A stretch of DNA of 64,000 nt from a bacterium (GTDB lineage Archaea > Thermoproteota > Nitrososphaeria > Nitrososphaerales > Gagatemarchaeaceae): positions 1 to 64,000 of the forward strand of contig DAIDAO010000052.1 of assembly GCA_027310575.1 (NCBI GenBank), given 5' to 3'. Each line of letters begins with the position of its first letter. The first letter of the stretch is position 1. The position numbers and the translations under genes were made by a program. Below, one piece after another: positions 1-9,592 of this stretch. Below the pieces are notes generated by a model. It was not told where the DNA came from. It saw only the letters and a program-made list of their open reading frames with translations, and did not search any database.

Positions 1-188
1 AGAAACGAGACGAAGGACCGCGCCGCGTCCAGCGGGGTGGGCAGCAGCGATCTACGAGCGTGATCGGGGACGTGATCGGGGATGTGGGCGGGGGCGGGGG
101 CGGGCTGGGGAACAGGGGGGACCGGCTCCTTCTCTGTCCCAGAATCCTTCTGCTCGGAGGGCGGCCTCTCCTTGTTGTCCTCCGCCAT
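1..188 (-). CDS. N-terminus of a CDS truncated by the window edge; Pro/Ala-rich MAEDNKERPPSEQKDSGTEKEPVPPVPQPAPAPAHIPDHVPDHARRSLLPTP...
   Basis: Manual reverse-strand translation from ATG at 188 is open to the window edge; low-complexity linker; TATA-like AT-rich DNA upstream. Confidence 0.5.
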   Translation of the reverse strand, partial: MAEDNKERPPSEQKDSGTEKEPVPPVPQPAPAPAHIPDHVPDHARRSLLPTPLDAARSFVSF

Positions 189-303
189 CGGTAATCGCGT
201 CCCGGCTGTCGGGAGCGGTTTTTAACTTTCGTTCCCGCGGCCAAAATCGGTCGCACACGAAAAATCCTTAAAGCCGTTCGGGCGCGAGCCAGTCGAAACA
301 TCC

Positions 304-798
304 ATGAGCACACAGAGCACGGGCCCGCAAGGCTCTGCTGCAGTGGGCGCGGTCATCGCGATACTCATCATCGGCGCGGTCGCCACCCTCGGATACTACC
401 AGTTCTATGTTGCGAAGCCGTCTTCTACCACCACGACCACGACGTCGATCTCTGGGCCCACCTGTCCTTCCTCTGCGTGCGTCAACGTGACGATTCCGAG
501 CGGCGCGGGCACCCCCCCGCCGAACTACTCAGGTGGGAAGACGACGTACGGCTACTCGCCCGACGTAATCACTGTGGTGATAGGCAAGAACAACACGGTG
601 TTCTGGATCAACAACGACGTGGCGCCTCACACTGTGACGTCCGACACGGCAGGAGTCTTCGACTCTGGGATGACCGGACCCCTGACGAACCAGGGGGGCA
701 CCTGGCAGTTCACCTTCACGACCCCAGGGACCTACACCTACCACTGTTCGTTCCACGCCTGGATGCAGGGCACGGTCATAGTGAAGGCATCCGCGTGA
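304..798 (+). CDS. Membrane-anchored cupredoxin (plastocyanin-like blue copper protein)
   Basis: N-terminal TM, Thr-rich linker, and cupredoxin motif ...VAPHTVTS...GTYTYHCSFHAWMQGTVIV. Confidence 0.85.
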   Translation: MSTQSTGPQGSAAVGAVIAILIIGAVATLGYYQFYVAKPSSTTTTTTSISGPTCPSSACVNVTIPSGAGTPPPNYSGGKTTYGYSPDVITVVIGKNNTVFWINNDVAPHTVTSDTAGVFDSGMTGPLTNQGGTWQFTFTTPGTYTYHCSFHAWMQGTVIVKASA

Positions 799-834
799 GA
801 ACGGGGAAATAGACCGGAGTCGGGCCGGCTCTCG

Positions 835-2277
835 TTGCGGGTCCTCAGACGTGCTTCCGAGCTGGAAGAGCTATCCAGGGACGCCGGACTTATCAGGCTC
901 ACCCCGCTCATGGCCCTCGTCGCGCAGAGCGAATCAGAAGTGGCGGAAAGCCTCCGCGACGCCGGGGCGAGGAAGATCAGCGTCACCCCCAGGGGCGGGG
1001 GGACCTCGATCCCGAGCCAGTCTGTGGGGAGGGGGGCAATCCTGCTCCAGGACATGAAGCGCGTGGAGGTGGCCGCGAGCGGAGATGTGCGATGCCACCC
1101 GGGGCTGGTCAAGGCAGAGCTCAACAAGGCGCTGGGCCAGGACAGATGGATGCCGATCGACCCCTCCAGCTACGCGACCTGCACGGTCGGCGGGATGGTC
1201 GCCAACAACTCGTCAGGGTTGCGGACCCCGAAGTACGGCTCGGTCATCGACTACGTGCGAGGGCTCAGGGGGGTCGTCCCGGGCGAGGACGCGAAGGCCC
1301 TGCTGCCGATGGCACTGGACGAGGCGCTGGGAGGTGAGCCGAGGACCAGGAAGGCGGCCTTTCTCATCGTGGAGAACCAGTCCAAGATAGCAGAGGAGAG
1401 GCCGAAGGTCACCAAGAACTCCTCCGGTTACAGGCTCGAGAGGGTCGTCCATGACGGGCTCTTCGACCTCCCGAAGCTCTTCGTCGGGTCCGAAGGCACG
1501 CTGGGGGTCCTCACCGAAGTCACCTTTGCCACGAGGAGGCGGCCAAGATGGAGGTCGCTGTTCATAGCCGAATCCTCGCTGGAAGAGCTCGACAGGGTGG
1601 TGAGCGCGTTCAGGGAGCACTCGCCCGCAGCCCTGGAGCTCGTCGACAAGTCGGTCTTCAGGATGATGAACAGGTGGGACAGGGTCGCGAAGTACTCGAG
1701 GTCTGATTCCCCGTACATGGTGTTCTGCGAGTTCGACGGCGAAGAGGGGGACGGAGCTTCGAAGGCTGAGGAGGTGGCGATGTCCAGGGCCGGAGGGTAC
1801 GACCCGATCGTGATGCAGAGCGCTGCGGAGATCCAGGGGGCGTGGGACGCCAGGAACGAGACCCTGACGCTCGCCCAGGAGATCAGGAAGGGGCCGAAGA
1901 TACTCGTGCCAGGTGTCGAGGACCTCGTCGTCCCCCCTGAAAGGCTCGGGGATCTCGTGAGGCTGCTCATCGATCAGTTCGGCAAGAGGGGCCTCGACTA
2001 CATCTCCTACGGGCATGCGGGGGACGCCAACCTGCACGCGAGGCCGTTCCTCGACCCCTCGCAGCCGAAAGACATGGCGACGCTGGACGGCCTGATGGAG
2101 GAGTGCTTCGAGGCTGTCTGGAAGATGGGAGGCTCGATGACCGGAGAGCACGGGGATGGGATGCTCAGGGCGAAGTACCTGGAGAGGCAGTACCCGGGGA
2201 CCTTCTGGATCATGCGCGAGCTGAAGACGCTCTTCGACCCGAAGGGCATCCTCAACCCAGGCGTCAAGGTCGCCTAG
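835..2277 (+). CDS. FAD-binding oxidoreductase, GlcD / D-lactate dehydrogenase family
   Basis: PRGGGTS FAD-binding motif, MVANNSSG, GSEGTLGVLTEVTF, C-terminal GEHGDG. Confidence 0.85.
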   Translation: MRVLRRASELEELSRDAGLIRLTPLMALVAQSESEVAESLRDAGARKISVTPRGGGTSIPSQSVGRGAILLQDMKRVEVAASGDVRCHPGLVKAELNKALGQDRWMPIDPSSYATCTVGGMVANNSSGLRTPKYGSVIDYVRGLRGVVPGEDAKALLPMALDEALGGEPRTRKAAFLIVENQSKIAEERPKVTKNSSGYRLERVVHDGLFDLPKLFVGSEGTLGVLTEVTFATRRRPRWRSLFIAESSLEELDRVVSAFREHSPAALELVDKSVFRMMNRWDRVAKYSRSDSPYMVFCEFDGEEGDGASKAEEVAMSRAGGYDPIVMQSAAEIQGAWDARNETLTLAQEIRKGPKILVPGVEDLVVPPERLGDLVRLLIDQFGKRGLDYISYGHAGDANLHARPFLDPSQPKDMATLDGLMEECFEAVWKMGGSMTGEHGDGMLRAKYLERQYPGTFWIMRELKTLFDPKGILNPGVKVA

Positions 2278-2866
2278 ACAGCTCCGCCCTGGCGAGCAGC
2301 TTCGCCACGCGCACAGGCTCTGGGACCGAGCCCTGCAGGGTGAAGGCGTCGAGGACAGGCTTCGTCTCCTCCCTTGCGATGCCTGACGTGCGGACGTAGA
2401 TCCGGTGCCCGGTGTGGAGCTTCATGCTGACCCTCCTCCCCAGCTTCCTGTACGCTCGCAGCTTGGCCTCCGCCCCCGCCGGGAAGCGCCTCCTGATGGA
2501 GCCCTCGATGCCGGCCGTCTCCTTGTACGTGAGGCAGACGACCGGGAGCTTCGTCCGCCTCGCGAGGTCGTCCACGTCTATGATGTTGTAGAGGCTCAGT
2601 ATCGCACCTGAGACCATGATGAGGTTCACGTCGTTGCGCCTGAACTTCCTGAACAGCGAGGCTATCGCCGAAGTGGCGTCGTCCCCGCCCACAGCGGTCC
2701 GGCCCAGCGCGACCCCGTCGATGACGAAGTCGCTCCGCATCACGACGCCGGCGAGCACCGACCTCCTCTGGCCCTGTCTGAAGCTCTCGGCCACTCCGAG
2801 GGCCCTTATCCCAGGCTTGTTGAGGTGGAGGCGCACCCTGGTCCCCCAGCTGCCGACCCCGCTCAA
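2264..2866 (-). CDS. DUF99 family protein
   Basis: Family-like sequence VIDGVALGRTAVGGDDAT...VNLIMVSGAILSLYNIIDVDDLARRTKLPVV; likely TTG start inside the longer ORF. Confidence 0.75.
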   Translation of the reverse strand: MSGVGSWGTRVRLHLNKPGIRALGVAESFRQGQRRSVLAGVVMRSDFVIDGVALGRTAVGGDDATSAIASLFRKFRRNDVNLIMVSGAILSLYNIIDVDDLARRTKLPVVCLTYKETAGIEGSIRRRFPAGAEAKLRAYRKLGRRVSMKLHTGHRIYVRTSGIAREETKPVLDAFTLQGSVPEPVRVAKLLARAELSRRP

Positions 2867-2877
2867 CCTTTTAACTC

Positions 2878-3300
2878 GTGGGGGGAGAGTTCCGCAGAGT
2901 GGCCAAGATCTACAGCCTGAAGGCTGGCGCGAAGGTCCCGGACGACATAGTCGCAATCGCAAGGAGGGAGAAGATCGCCACCGCGAGGGTTGAAGCCATA
3001 GGCGGGGTGGACCGTCTCACGCTGGCCTACTTCAACCGCGAAGCGAAGAAGTACGAGGAGCACGAGTACCGCGAGTTCCTCGAGGTGGCTGGCCTCCTGG
3101 GGAACATCACCCTGAAGGACGGGGAGCAGTTCCTGCACGCGCACGGCACGTTCGGGAGGAGGGACATGAGCGCGGTCGCAGGGCACGTGATGGCTGCGAC
3201 CGTCTTCCCGATACTTGAGGTCGTGGTCACGCCGACGAAGAACAGGGCCCTCAGGAAGTTCGACGACGAGCTCGGGCTGAACGTGATCTACAGGGCGTAG
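2878..3300 (+). CDS. PPC domain (DUF296) DNA-binding protein
   Basis: IARREKIATARVEAIGGVDRLTLAYF...HAHGTFGRRDMSAVAGHVM, typical PPC/DUF296. Confidence 0.8.
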   Translation: MGGEFRRVAKIYSLKAGAKVPDDIVAIARREKIATARVEAIGGVDRLTLAYFNREAKKYEEHEYREFLEVAGLLGNITLKDGEQFLHAHGTFGRRDMSAVAGHVMAATVFPILEVVVTPTKNRALRKFDDELGLNVIYRA

Positions 3301-3432
3301 CGCAGTACTCCTCGTATTGAATGGAGCTCAGCCTAATGCCTTCCGGTCATCTTGACCTAACCGTAACTCTGTTTCTTCACAGCTCCGCGCTAACCTCTGC
3401 GTTTCGCGATAAAGTCGTTTCGGTAGCACCGT

Positions 3433-4383
3433 TCAGGCGCGCGTCAGCGGCAGGTCAAGGACCGTGATGAGCCCAGGCTTTGCGCCTCCGACCCGCTCCG
3501 CCGCGTGGACCGTGAGCGCCACAGTAGCAGAGTCTCCGAAGACGCCCTTCTCGAACCTGAGCTTCAGCTCCGGGTCCCCCTTCACCTCCACGACGTCGAA
3601 GTCGGCAGACGTCATCGTCATCTCCAGGTCCAGTCGGATCAGGCAGTCCCCGGCCCTCCCCTCGGCGAACTGGCGGACGCCCATGACGTAGTCCTCCGAC
3701 CCCACGACAGGGAAGACGCCGTGCTTGAGGCCATCGAGAGGCTTGCCGAGCGATAGCGCGATGAGGTGCGCCGACTCGACCAGGCCGACGTGGCCGAGGA
3801 CCCCCTCCTGCATCTCCTTCTCGAACTTCGCCCGAGTCTGCCCCACGCCGGTCTTGGCCTGGAGCTGCCGCCTCCGCCTGCTCACGTCCACAGACCTCAC
3901 GACGTGAATGCTGGTCGGGTTCTTGGTCGCGGACACGACGAGGGACGGGACCCAGTCCATGACGAAGCCAGGGTTCACTCCCACACCCAGTATCGTGACC
4001 CCCTTCTCCTTCGCGAGCCTGTCCAGGGACGCGGCCGTCTCTCCGCCTGCGTAGGCGGGGTAGGCCATCTCCTCAGAAGTGGTGACCACGTCGAGGCCCG
4101 CGCCTGCTACATAGGCGATGTCGTCCGCGATGTCGGGTATCCTGGACTTCGTAGAAAAGACGGCGACTTCGGCCCCGTCGAGCTGGACGTCCCTGAGCGA
4201 GCCCGCCACCCTAACAGCGAGCGGGAGCCCTGTCAGCTCCGCGACCGTCCTCCCCACCTTCTGCGGATCGTTGTCCACGACCCCTATCACTTCGTGGGAG
4301 CGCTTCAGCATGTAGGCAAGAATCTCGGTGCCAATGGCGCCCATCCCGCACAGGACGACCCTTGCCACGGACCAGCCGAGCAC
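3433..4383 (-). CDS. NAD(P)-binding dehydrogenase, dihydrodipicolinate reductase-like / 2,4-diaminopentanoate dehydrogenase-like
   Basis: Rossmann GMGAIGTE; VTTSEEMAYP...GVGVNPGFVMDWVP typical of this family. Confidence 0.65.
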   Translation of the reverse strand: MLGWSVARVVLCGMGAIGTEILAYMLKRSHEVIGVVDNDPQKVGRTVAELTGLPLAVRVAGSLRDVQLDGAEVAVFSTKSRIPDIADDIAYVAGAGLDVVTTSEEMAYPAYAGGETAASLDRLAKEKGVTILGVGVNPGFVMDWVPSLVVSATKNPTSIHVVRSVDVSRRRRQLQAKTGVGQTRAKFEKEMQEGVLGHVGLVESAHLIALSLGKPLDGLKHGVFPVVGSEDYVMGVRQFAEGRAGDCLIRLDLEMTMTSADFDVVEVKGDPELKLRFEKGVFGDSATVALTVHAAERVGGAKPGLITVLDLPLTRA

Positions 4384-4419
4384 CCCGCGGTCTTATTAAT
4401 GCAAGCCGGAGCCTGTCCT

Positions 4420-4992
4420 TCACCTTAGCTCGAGGAGCCCTGTGTACGAGTCTAACGAGGTGAGGAAGCTTCTCAGCGACCGGACGGGGACCACCGCGAC
4501 CCCCTCCACGAACTTCCCCTCGGGCTCGGACATGCTCAGTATGACCGAGGCGACAGGACGGGGGTCTCCGCTCTTCTCCTTGAGGAGGGCGCTGCGTCTC
4601 AGCTGCGCTTGAGCCACCATGCGGAGCGCCGAGGGCCCCTGCTCCCGGCGATAGTGCTTGCAGTCGACGCACAGGACCATGGACGCCCCGTAGGCCACCA
4701 CGTCAATCTGCGCCTTCGGCCTGGTGAGGACCACGTTGTTTCTCACCTCGTATCCCGAAGCACGGATCAGGGCGCCGGCCAGGCGCTCGAAGCCCTGCCA
4801 TGAGAGGAGCCGGGAGACCTCGTCCGGCTGGAAGTCGAGCTTGAGGAGCGAGTAAGCCACACAGACGGGGGAAGTGTGATCACCCTCGGGGAGCCCCATG
4901 TCCGTTCCGGCTTCAGAGAGCGCCAGCCCGGCCTGCTTCGGTCCGAGCCTGCGCCTCAGGACGTCGATGAGCTGTTCCCCGCCATCGAGCAC
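4420..4992 (-). CDS. Mrr-like PD-(D/E)xK restriction endonuclease-fold protein
   Basis: GFERLAGALIRASGYEVRNN...QIDVVAYGASMVLCVDCKHYRR (D..xCK nuclease core). Confidence 0.6.
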   Translation of the reverse strand: MLDGGEQLIDVLRRRLGPKQAGLALSEAGTDMGLPEGDHTSPVCVAYSLLKLDFQPDEVSRLLSWQGFERLAGALIRASGYEVRNNVVLTRPKAQIDVVAYGASMVLCVDCKHYRREQGPSALRMVAQAQLRRSALLKEKSGDPRPVASVILSMSEPEGKFVEGVAVVPVRSLRSFLTSLDSYTGLLELR

Positions 4993-5117
4993 GGCATTCC
5001 CAGGCGGCGAATGCCGTTCTTAAGCGGGCGCCCGCAGAGAAGAGGACTACGCGGGGGGAGATTGAAAGTGTCTGAAGCACACGGAAGACGATGTAGGGGT
5101 CCTGCGGATAGGCGAGA

Positions 5118-5390
5118 CTACGTCGCATTGCGCATGGAGATGACGGCAGCTATCGCGTAACCCTGGGAGGTGATCCTGTAGTAGTGCTCGCGCGACCCGG
5201 ACTCGGTCGCCGAGACCAACCCGAGGCCCTTCAGCTCGATGAGGGCCCTGCTGACGTGGCTGATGTGCTTGCTCTCTATCGTCGCGAGCTCGGTCGGCGT
5301 GTGCGGCTTGGAAGCCAGCCTCTGGAGAAGCTTGGATCTGACGCTGCTGCTCTCAACGAAGGTTACCGCGGCAGGCTGTATCGCCGTCAT
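5118..5390 (-). CDS. Winged-helix transcriptional regulator
   Basis: RSKLLQRLASKPHTPTELATIESKHISHVSRALIELKGLGLVSATE; wHTH pattern. Confidence 0.65.
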   Translation of the reverse strand: MTAIQPAAVTFVESSSVRSKLLQRLASKPHTPTELATIESKHISHVSRALIELKGLGLVSATESGSREHYYRITSQGYAIAAVISMRNAT

Positions 5391-5486
5391 GCCCCCGTCT
5401 TCCTGAAGTCCACTTCCCCGAATATAACGATTCTTACCAAATCCCCGCATGAAGCCGCAATCAGGGTCGAGGATCAGAACGTCAGC

Positions 5487-6410
5487 TCACTCCACCAGTC
5501 GGACCGCGCCGACGAGGCCTTTCTGGGCCTGGTACTCCACGGCCTTCACATACGAGTCGTAGACTGTGAACTGGACGGAGCTGAGATAGCTCGCCCTGAC
5601 CGTGTTGTACTCCGCAAGCGCGACTGTCGAGTTCTGGAACGCCAGGACGCGCCTGATGACGACGTTGGCGCCTGTGTCGTCGACTGCGACGAGGGTGTTG
5701 TAAGCCTGGGGGATGACGCCCGGGAAGCCCTGAAGACCGACCGCGAGGTGCTGCGTCCCGTTCACTATGTAGAGCATCTGCCTGACGCTGAGCCTCGAAA
5801 GCAGCGAGTCCTCGGGGGTGACCTGGAGGCAGAGAGTGAGGGCTGACTTCGCGTCCGCGTTTCCTATCGCGAAGGCGATGCCCCGGTCCTCGGGGATGAG
5901 GCCGATCCACCCGTACTGGAACTGCCCCTGCTCTGCGTTCCTCACGTAGTAGATGCTGTTATTCCCGACCATCGTCGGGGGGACCCCGCTCTTGGCGAAG
6001 GCGGTGGTGAAGTTCTTCCATGCGTCTTGATTGACGAAGGCGAATGCCACGCTCTCGTTCGGCCTGTCGAAGGTCACGGACAGCACCGAGTTGATGGAGG
6101 TGGACGGCAGGATGGCTCCGACGTCGATTATGTTGAGCAGGACCTTGTACTGGGTCGGGTAGGATGCGTTGTACGCCCTGATTGCCGTGTAGTTCTCGAA
6201 CCCGAACTGGATGGCGGTCGCAGGGACGTACTTCGCCCACACCGGGCTGTATTCCGGGATTGAAGACGGAAGCTGGCTGACCGGGACTGGAGGGACGAAG
6301 TAGAGGAACCCGAAAGTGGCGGTGATGAGCACACCGAACGTCAGCGCGAAGCCGGCCGCGAACGCCTTCCTGTTCTTCTTTGCCAACTTTCTGCGCTTCC
6401 GACCGCCCAA
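5487..6410 (-). CDS. Hypothetical protein with N-terminal TM anchor and extracellular domain
   Basis: KKNRKAFAAGFALTFGVLITATFGFLYF TM; start inferred at TTG 6410. Confidence 0.55.
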   Translation of the reverse strand: MGGRKRRKLAKKNRKAFAAGFALTFGVLITATFGFLYFVPPVPVSQLPSSIPEYSPVWAKYVPATAIQFGFENYTAIRAYNASYPTQYKVLLNIIDVGAILPSTSINSVLSVTFDRPNESVAFAFVNQDAWKNFTTAFAKSGVPPTMVGNNSIYYVRNAEQGQFQYGWIGLIPEDRGIAFAIGNADAKSALTLCLQVTPEDSLLSRLSVRQMLYIVNGTQHLAVGLQGFPGVIPQAYNTLVAVDDTGANVVIRRVLAFQNSTVALAEYNTVRASYLSSVQFTVYDSYVKAVEYQAQKGLVGAVRLVE

Positions 6411-6422
6411 TGCTTTTAAGCC

Positions 6423-6785
6423 TTGAGAGGCGTCTGGGATATCGTGAAGTACCTCGACCTGGTCGTCTCGTCGCTTGGGGAGTCGGCCGTGTTCTCGGCA
6501 GGGTGCGCGGCTGTCGCCCTGGTGGGGACGGTCGTGCTCGGCGTCCCCTTCCAAGATGGGTTCGGCCTCGTCCTGCTCGTCGTGAGCGCGGGGCTGATGC
6601 TCATAGGAGGCGCGATGAGCTTCGTCACGCCAGGGAAGGTGAGGGCGTTCAACGTGCTCGCGAAACGAAAGGTCAAGATGGAAGCGGACGACTACAGGAG
6701 GACGGAGAACAAGGCGGCGCTCTACTCGCTCACCGGCGTCCTCCTCTTCGCATACTCTCTGCTGCTCGCGGCAGTACTGGCCTAG
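6423..6785 (+). CDS. Small multi-pass membrane protein, hypothetical
   Basis: Three to four hydrophobic segments; intact ORF. Confidence 0.5.
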   Translation: MRGVWDIVKYLDLVVSSLGESAVFSAGCAAVALVGTVVLGVPFQDGFGLVLLVVSAGLMLIGGAMSFVTPGKVRAFNVLAKRKVKMEADDYRRTENKAALYSLTGVLLFAYSLLLAAVLA

Positions 6786-6786
6786 G

Positions 6787-6853
6787 CCCAGCTTACGCTG
6801 GGTCTCTGAAACATAAAGGGGAAAGAGGGAAGCCTACGTTTAGGCAGGCTTCC
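6787..6853. terminator. Pair of inverted repeats between convergent genes (possible bidirectional terminator)
   Basis: CCCAGC-TTAC-GCTGGG (6787-6802) and GGAAGCC...GGCTTCC (6828-6853). Confidence 0.35.
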
Positions 6854-9509
6854 TTCTTGATAGAGCTATGGCTGCTATTCCTAGGATAATGGCTACAGCG
6901 ATCGCCACGTAGGCGATGTTGGTCGCGTTCGAGACGTTGGAGTTGAGCGAGCTTATCTGGCCCGAGAGACCGCTGACGTCATTGCTTACGCCCGTGATCT
7001 GGGTGCCGACTGCCTGGAACTTGCTGTTGACGTTGTTGGTCTGGCTTGTGAACCCTGCGTTGATGTTAGTGGTCAACGCCTGGAACACAGACGCCAGGGT
7101 GCCGATGTTGTACGTCACTACTTGCGTGTAGGCTGTATCGGTCACGTTCAGTGGCCTCTGCGTGGCGAGCGGCGGGACCAGCGCCTCTACTGAAGAGGCT
7201 GAAGCCAGCCCGTCTCTCATCACGAGGTTCTCAGGGAGCCCTGTGAAGAACACCCTGTACTGCACGTTCCCGCTGACGCCTATCGGCATGTAGTTCATGC
7301 TGTAGTAGCCGCCGGCGTTCGTCGCGCCGAGGGCTACCGCTGTCCAGCTGGCGCCGTTGTCAGTGCTCTGCTGCAGCGTGACGGCGAATCCGCCCTCTGT
7401 CGCACCGAGCACTGGGTCGACCGCGAACTGGCCCTGCAGCGTGAACGAGTTACCCAGGATGAACCCAGGCACCGTCACGTTGCCGATTGTTGTTGAAGGG
7501 ATGCTCTGGCAGGTCGGACACTGGTTGGGGTTCACGCCCGTCTTGTATCCAGCAAGCGCGAGGAAGCCCAACGCATCTTTGATGCTGTATGGGTCTGGTG
7601 CGGCGCCAGCCGGATAGGCGAAGGTGAACGAGGTAGCCACCTGTGTGATACCCACCTCGCCTAGCCCACCTAGCAGCTGGTTGACGATGTACTGTCTCGG
7701 GATGGCGTAGCTGATGGCCTCCCTTACCATCCTGGCCGCGTATGCCGCCTCAGCAGGATTGCTCTTGCCGAGTGGCGTCGCGGTCCCGGTCCCGAAGTTC
7801 GGGTTGTTCAGGTTGAGGCCCATCTCCTGCCAGCCGTTCGACGGGTCGTTCACCTTGACGACGGTGAAGCCCGACGATTCGAGAGAGCTTACGTCAGCCG
7901 CGTTGAACTGGTAGTTGCTGTCCAGGAAGTTCACCTGTCCGTTCGACAGGGCCGCCTCGGCGGCGTCCTTGCCGTTGATGTAGACCAGGTAGACAGTCTG
8001 GATCTTGTCCCAGCCGAGGGACTGCAGCCCGGTTATGTTGTAGTAGTTGGGGTTGATGACGTCGGTGCCTACGAGGCCCACCGGGTCATAACCGTGGTAG
8101 ATGTACGCGCCGTCGCCCATCGGTCCGAACACCTTCGGGGCAGTGCCATTGCCGCCAGTGCATGGACCTCCGCAACCCTGAGCGGTGTCGTACGGGACAC
8201 TGACCGAGGTAGTCGCGAGCCCACCGGACGAGCTAACCAGCCCTGATGGCCAGCTAGTCGACCACTCGTTGAATGGAACTGTCTGATAGAGGTGCATCGG
8301 CACCGCACCGATACCAGTGAGCACTGGGTCGGTGAAGACGTACGGGGCCGGCATCGTGAACTGCCAGGTCGTGGCGTTGACTGTCTTGAAGGTGGAGTCG
8401 GCGACGAAGCCCGCGGGCGCAGTCGTGTAGTAAGTACCGTTCGCCACGTAGCGGGTGGTTGAGTTGGAGTAGGTGAACGTCGCGTTGAGCCCCAGAAGGC
8501 CCTGCAGCGTACCTGTCCCGACTTCGCCGACCGCGGTGATGAGGCCGGTCATGAGGTTGTAGATGTAGTCGTTGGCTGTGACCGCGACGCCGTCAGAGAA
8601 GGTGTGGGGTTTCTCCTGGATGGTCCACGTCAGGTGGTCCGCCGATGAAGAAATTCCCGCCACAGTCCCATAGTAGTAGGACGTGGTTCTCGGGTCGAGG
8701 CACTCGCCGCACGCCTGCACCGGGTACGCTAGGTACACGCTGTAGTACGAGTTCTGGGCAGAGTTCGGTGTGTACGTCACCGAAGTGACGTCGCCCGTCT
8801 CTGCGATTTTCAGGACGTTCGCGCCGCTGGAGTCCTTCCAGTGGCTGAAGTCGCTGTTTGCAGTGGCTGCGCTGATCTTGTTGTCAGACCCCCATGACTG
8901 CAGGTTGTTTGCCCACGCGTACACCGAGTACGGGTAGAAGAGGATCATCGCCGGCCTCTCCTGCATCACGATGTTGACCATCTGCTGGATGATTGGAACC
9001 CTGTCGGCCTGTGTGAAGGTCTCAGAGTACGTAGCCGCTAGGTTGTTGTATGTCGAGTTGTCGAAGAAGTAGTAATTGGAGCCAATCGGAGGAACGTCGC
9101 CAGGTCCTGCGTCCCTGTACACGATGACATTCTGGGTCCCAAAGTCGGGTAGTGGCGTACCGCCACCGAACCCGATGAACGCTGCATCCCAGCCTCCGTT
9201 AGCATACGTAGGAGGCGGGCACCCGGATGGACACCCGAACAGGTCATTCAGGAGTACATCAAAGCTCACGAACACCAGGTTGGCCTGGATGGTCAGTGAT
9301 TGGATTGATGACGTGATGATTGAGGCCCACTGCCTCCTGATCGGGTTAGACGTCGGCGCGATCAGGGTCATGGTGAAGAGCGGACCGCTCGTATTGGTGG
9401 TCTGCGCTATCGCTGGGAGTGGGAACGAGGAAGAGATGAGGACGAAGGCGATGACTCCGAGAAGTGCTCCTTGTGCTGTGCCATTAATCGTTGAAGAACG
9501 CATTTTCAA
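6840..9509 (-). CDS. Oligopeptide ABC transporter substrate-binding protein, C-terminally TM-anchored, unusual domain order
   Basis: SBP family-5 segments, signal peptide, C-terminal stalk/coiled-coil plus TM; downstream of oppBCDF-type genes. Confidence 0.8.
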   Translation of the reverse strand: MKMRSSTINGTAQGALLGVIAFVLISSSFPLPAIAQTTNTSGPLFTMTLIAPTSNPIRRQWASIITSSIQSLTIQANLVFVSFDVLLNDLFGCPSGCPPPTYANGGWDAAFIGFGGGTPLPDFGTQNVIVYRDAGPGDVPPIGSNYYFFDNSTYNNLAATYSETFTQADRVPIIQQMVNIVMQERPAMILFYPYSVYAWANNLQSWGSDNKISAATANSDFSHWKDSSGANVLKIAETGDVTSVTYTPNSAQNSYYSVYLAYPVQACGECLDPRTTSYYYGTVAGISSSADHLTWTIQEKPHTFSDGVAVTANDYIYNLMTGLITAVGEVGTGTLQGLLGLNATFTYSNSTTRYVANGTYYTTAPAGFVADSTFKTVNATTWQFTMPAPYVFTDPVLTGIGAVPMHLYQTVPFNEWSTSWPSGLVSSSGGLATTSVSVPYDTAQGCGGPCTGGNGTAPKVFGPMGDGAYIYHGYDPVGLVGTDVINPNYYNITGLQSLGWDKIQTVYLVYINGKDAAEAALSNGQVNFLDSNYQFNAADVSSLESSGFTVVKVNDPSNGWQEMGLNLNNPNFGTGTATPLGKSNPAEAAYAARMVREAISYAIPRQYIVNQLLGGLGEVGITQVATSFTFAYPAGAAPDPYSIKDALGFLALAGYKTGVNPNQCPTCQSIPSTTIGNVTVPGFILGNSFTLQGQFAVDPVLGATEGGFAVTLQQSTDNGASWTAVALGATNAGGYYSMNYMPIGVSGNVQYRVFFTGLPENLVMRDGLASASSVEALVPPLATQRPLNVTDTAYTQVVTYNIGTLASVFQALTTNINAGFTSQTNNVNSKFQAVGTQITGVSNDVSGLSGQISSLNSNVSNATNIAYVAIAVAIILGIAAIALSRRKPA

Positions 9510-9592
9510 GCCGAACTTTCTTCGTATAGGTTATTTAAGCATAGTAACCATGAGACACCCCAATTTGACGCCCGCACGTCGCCGGGCCGCCG

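Noticed and set aside
1213-2151. 312-aa minus-strand ORF
   Set aside because: Antisense to the FAD oxidoreductase, no domain support.
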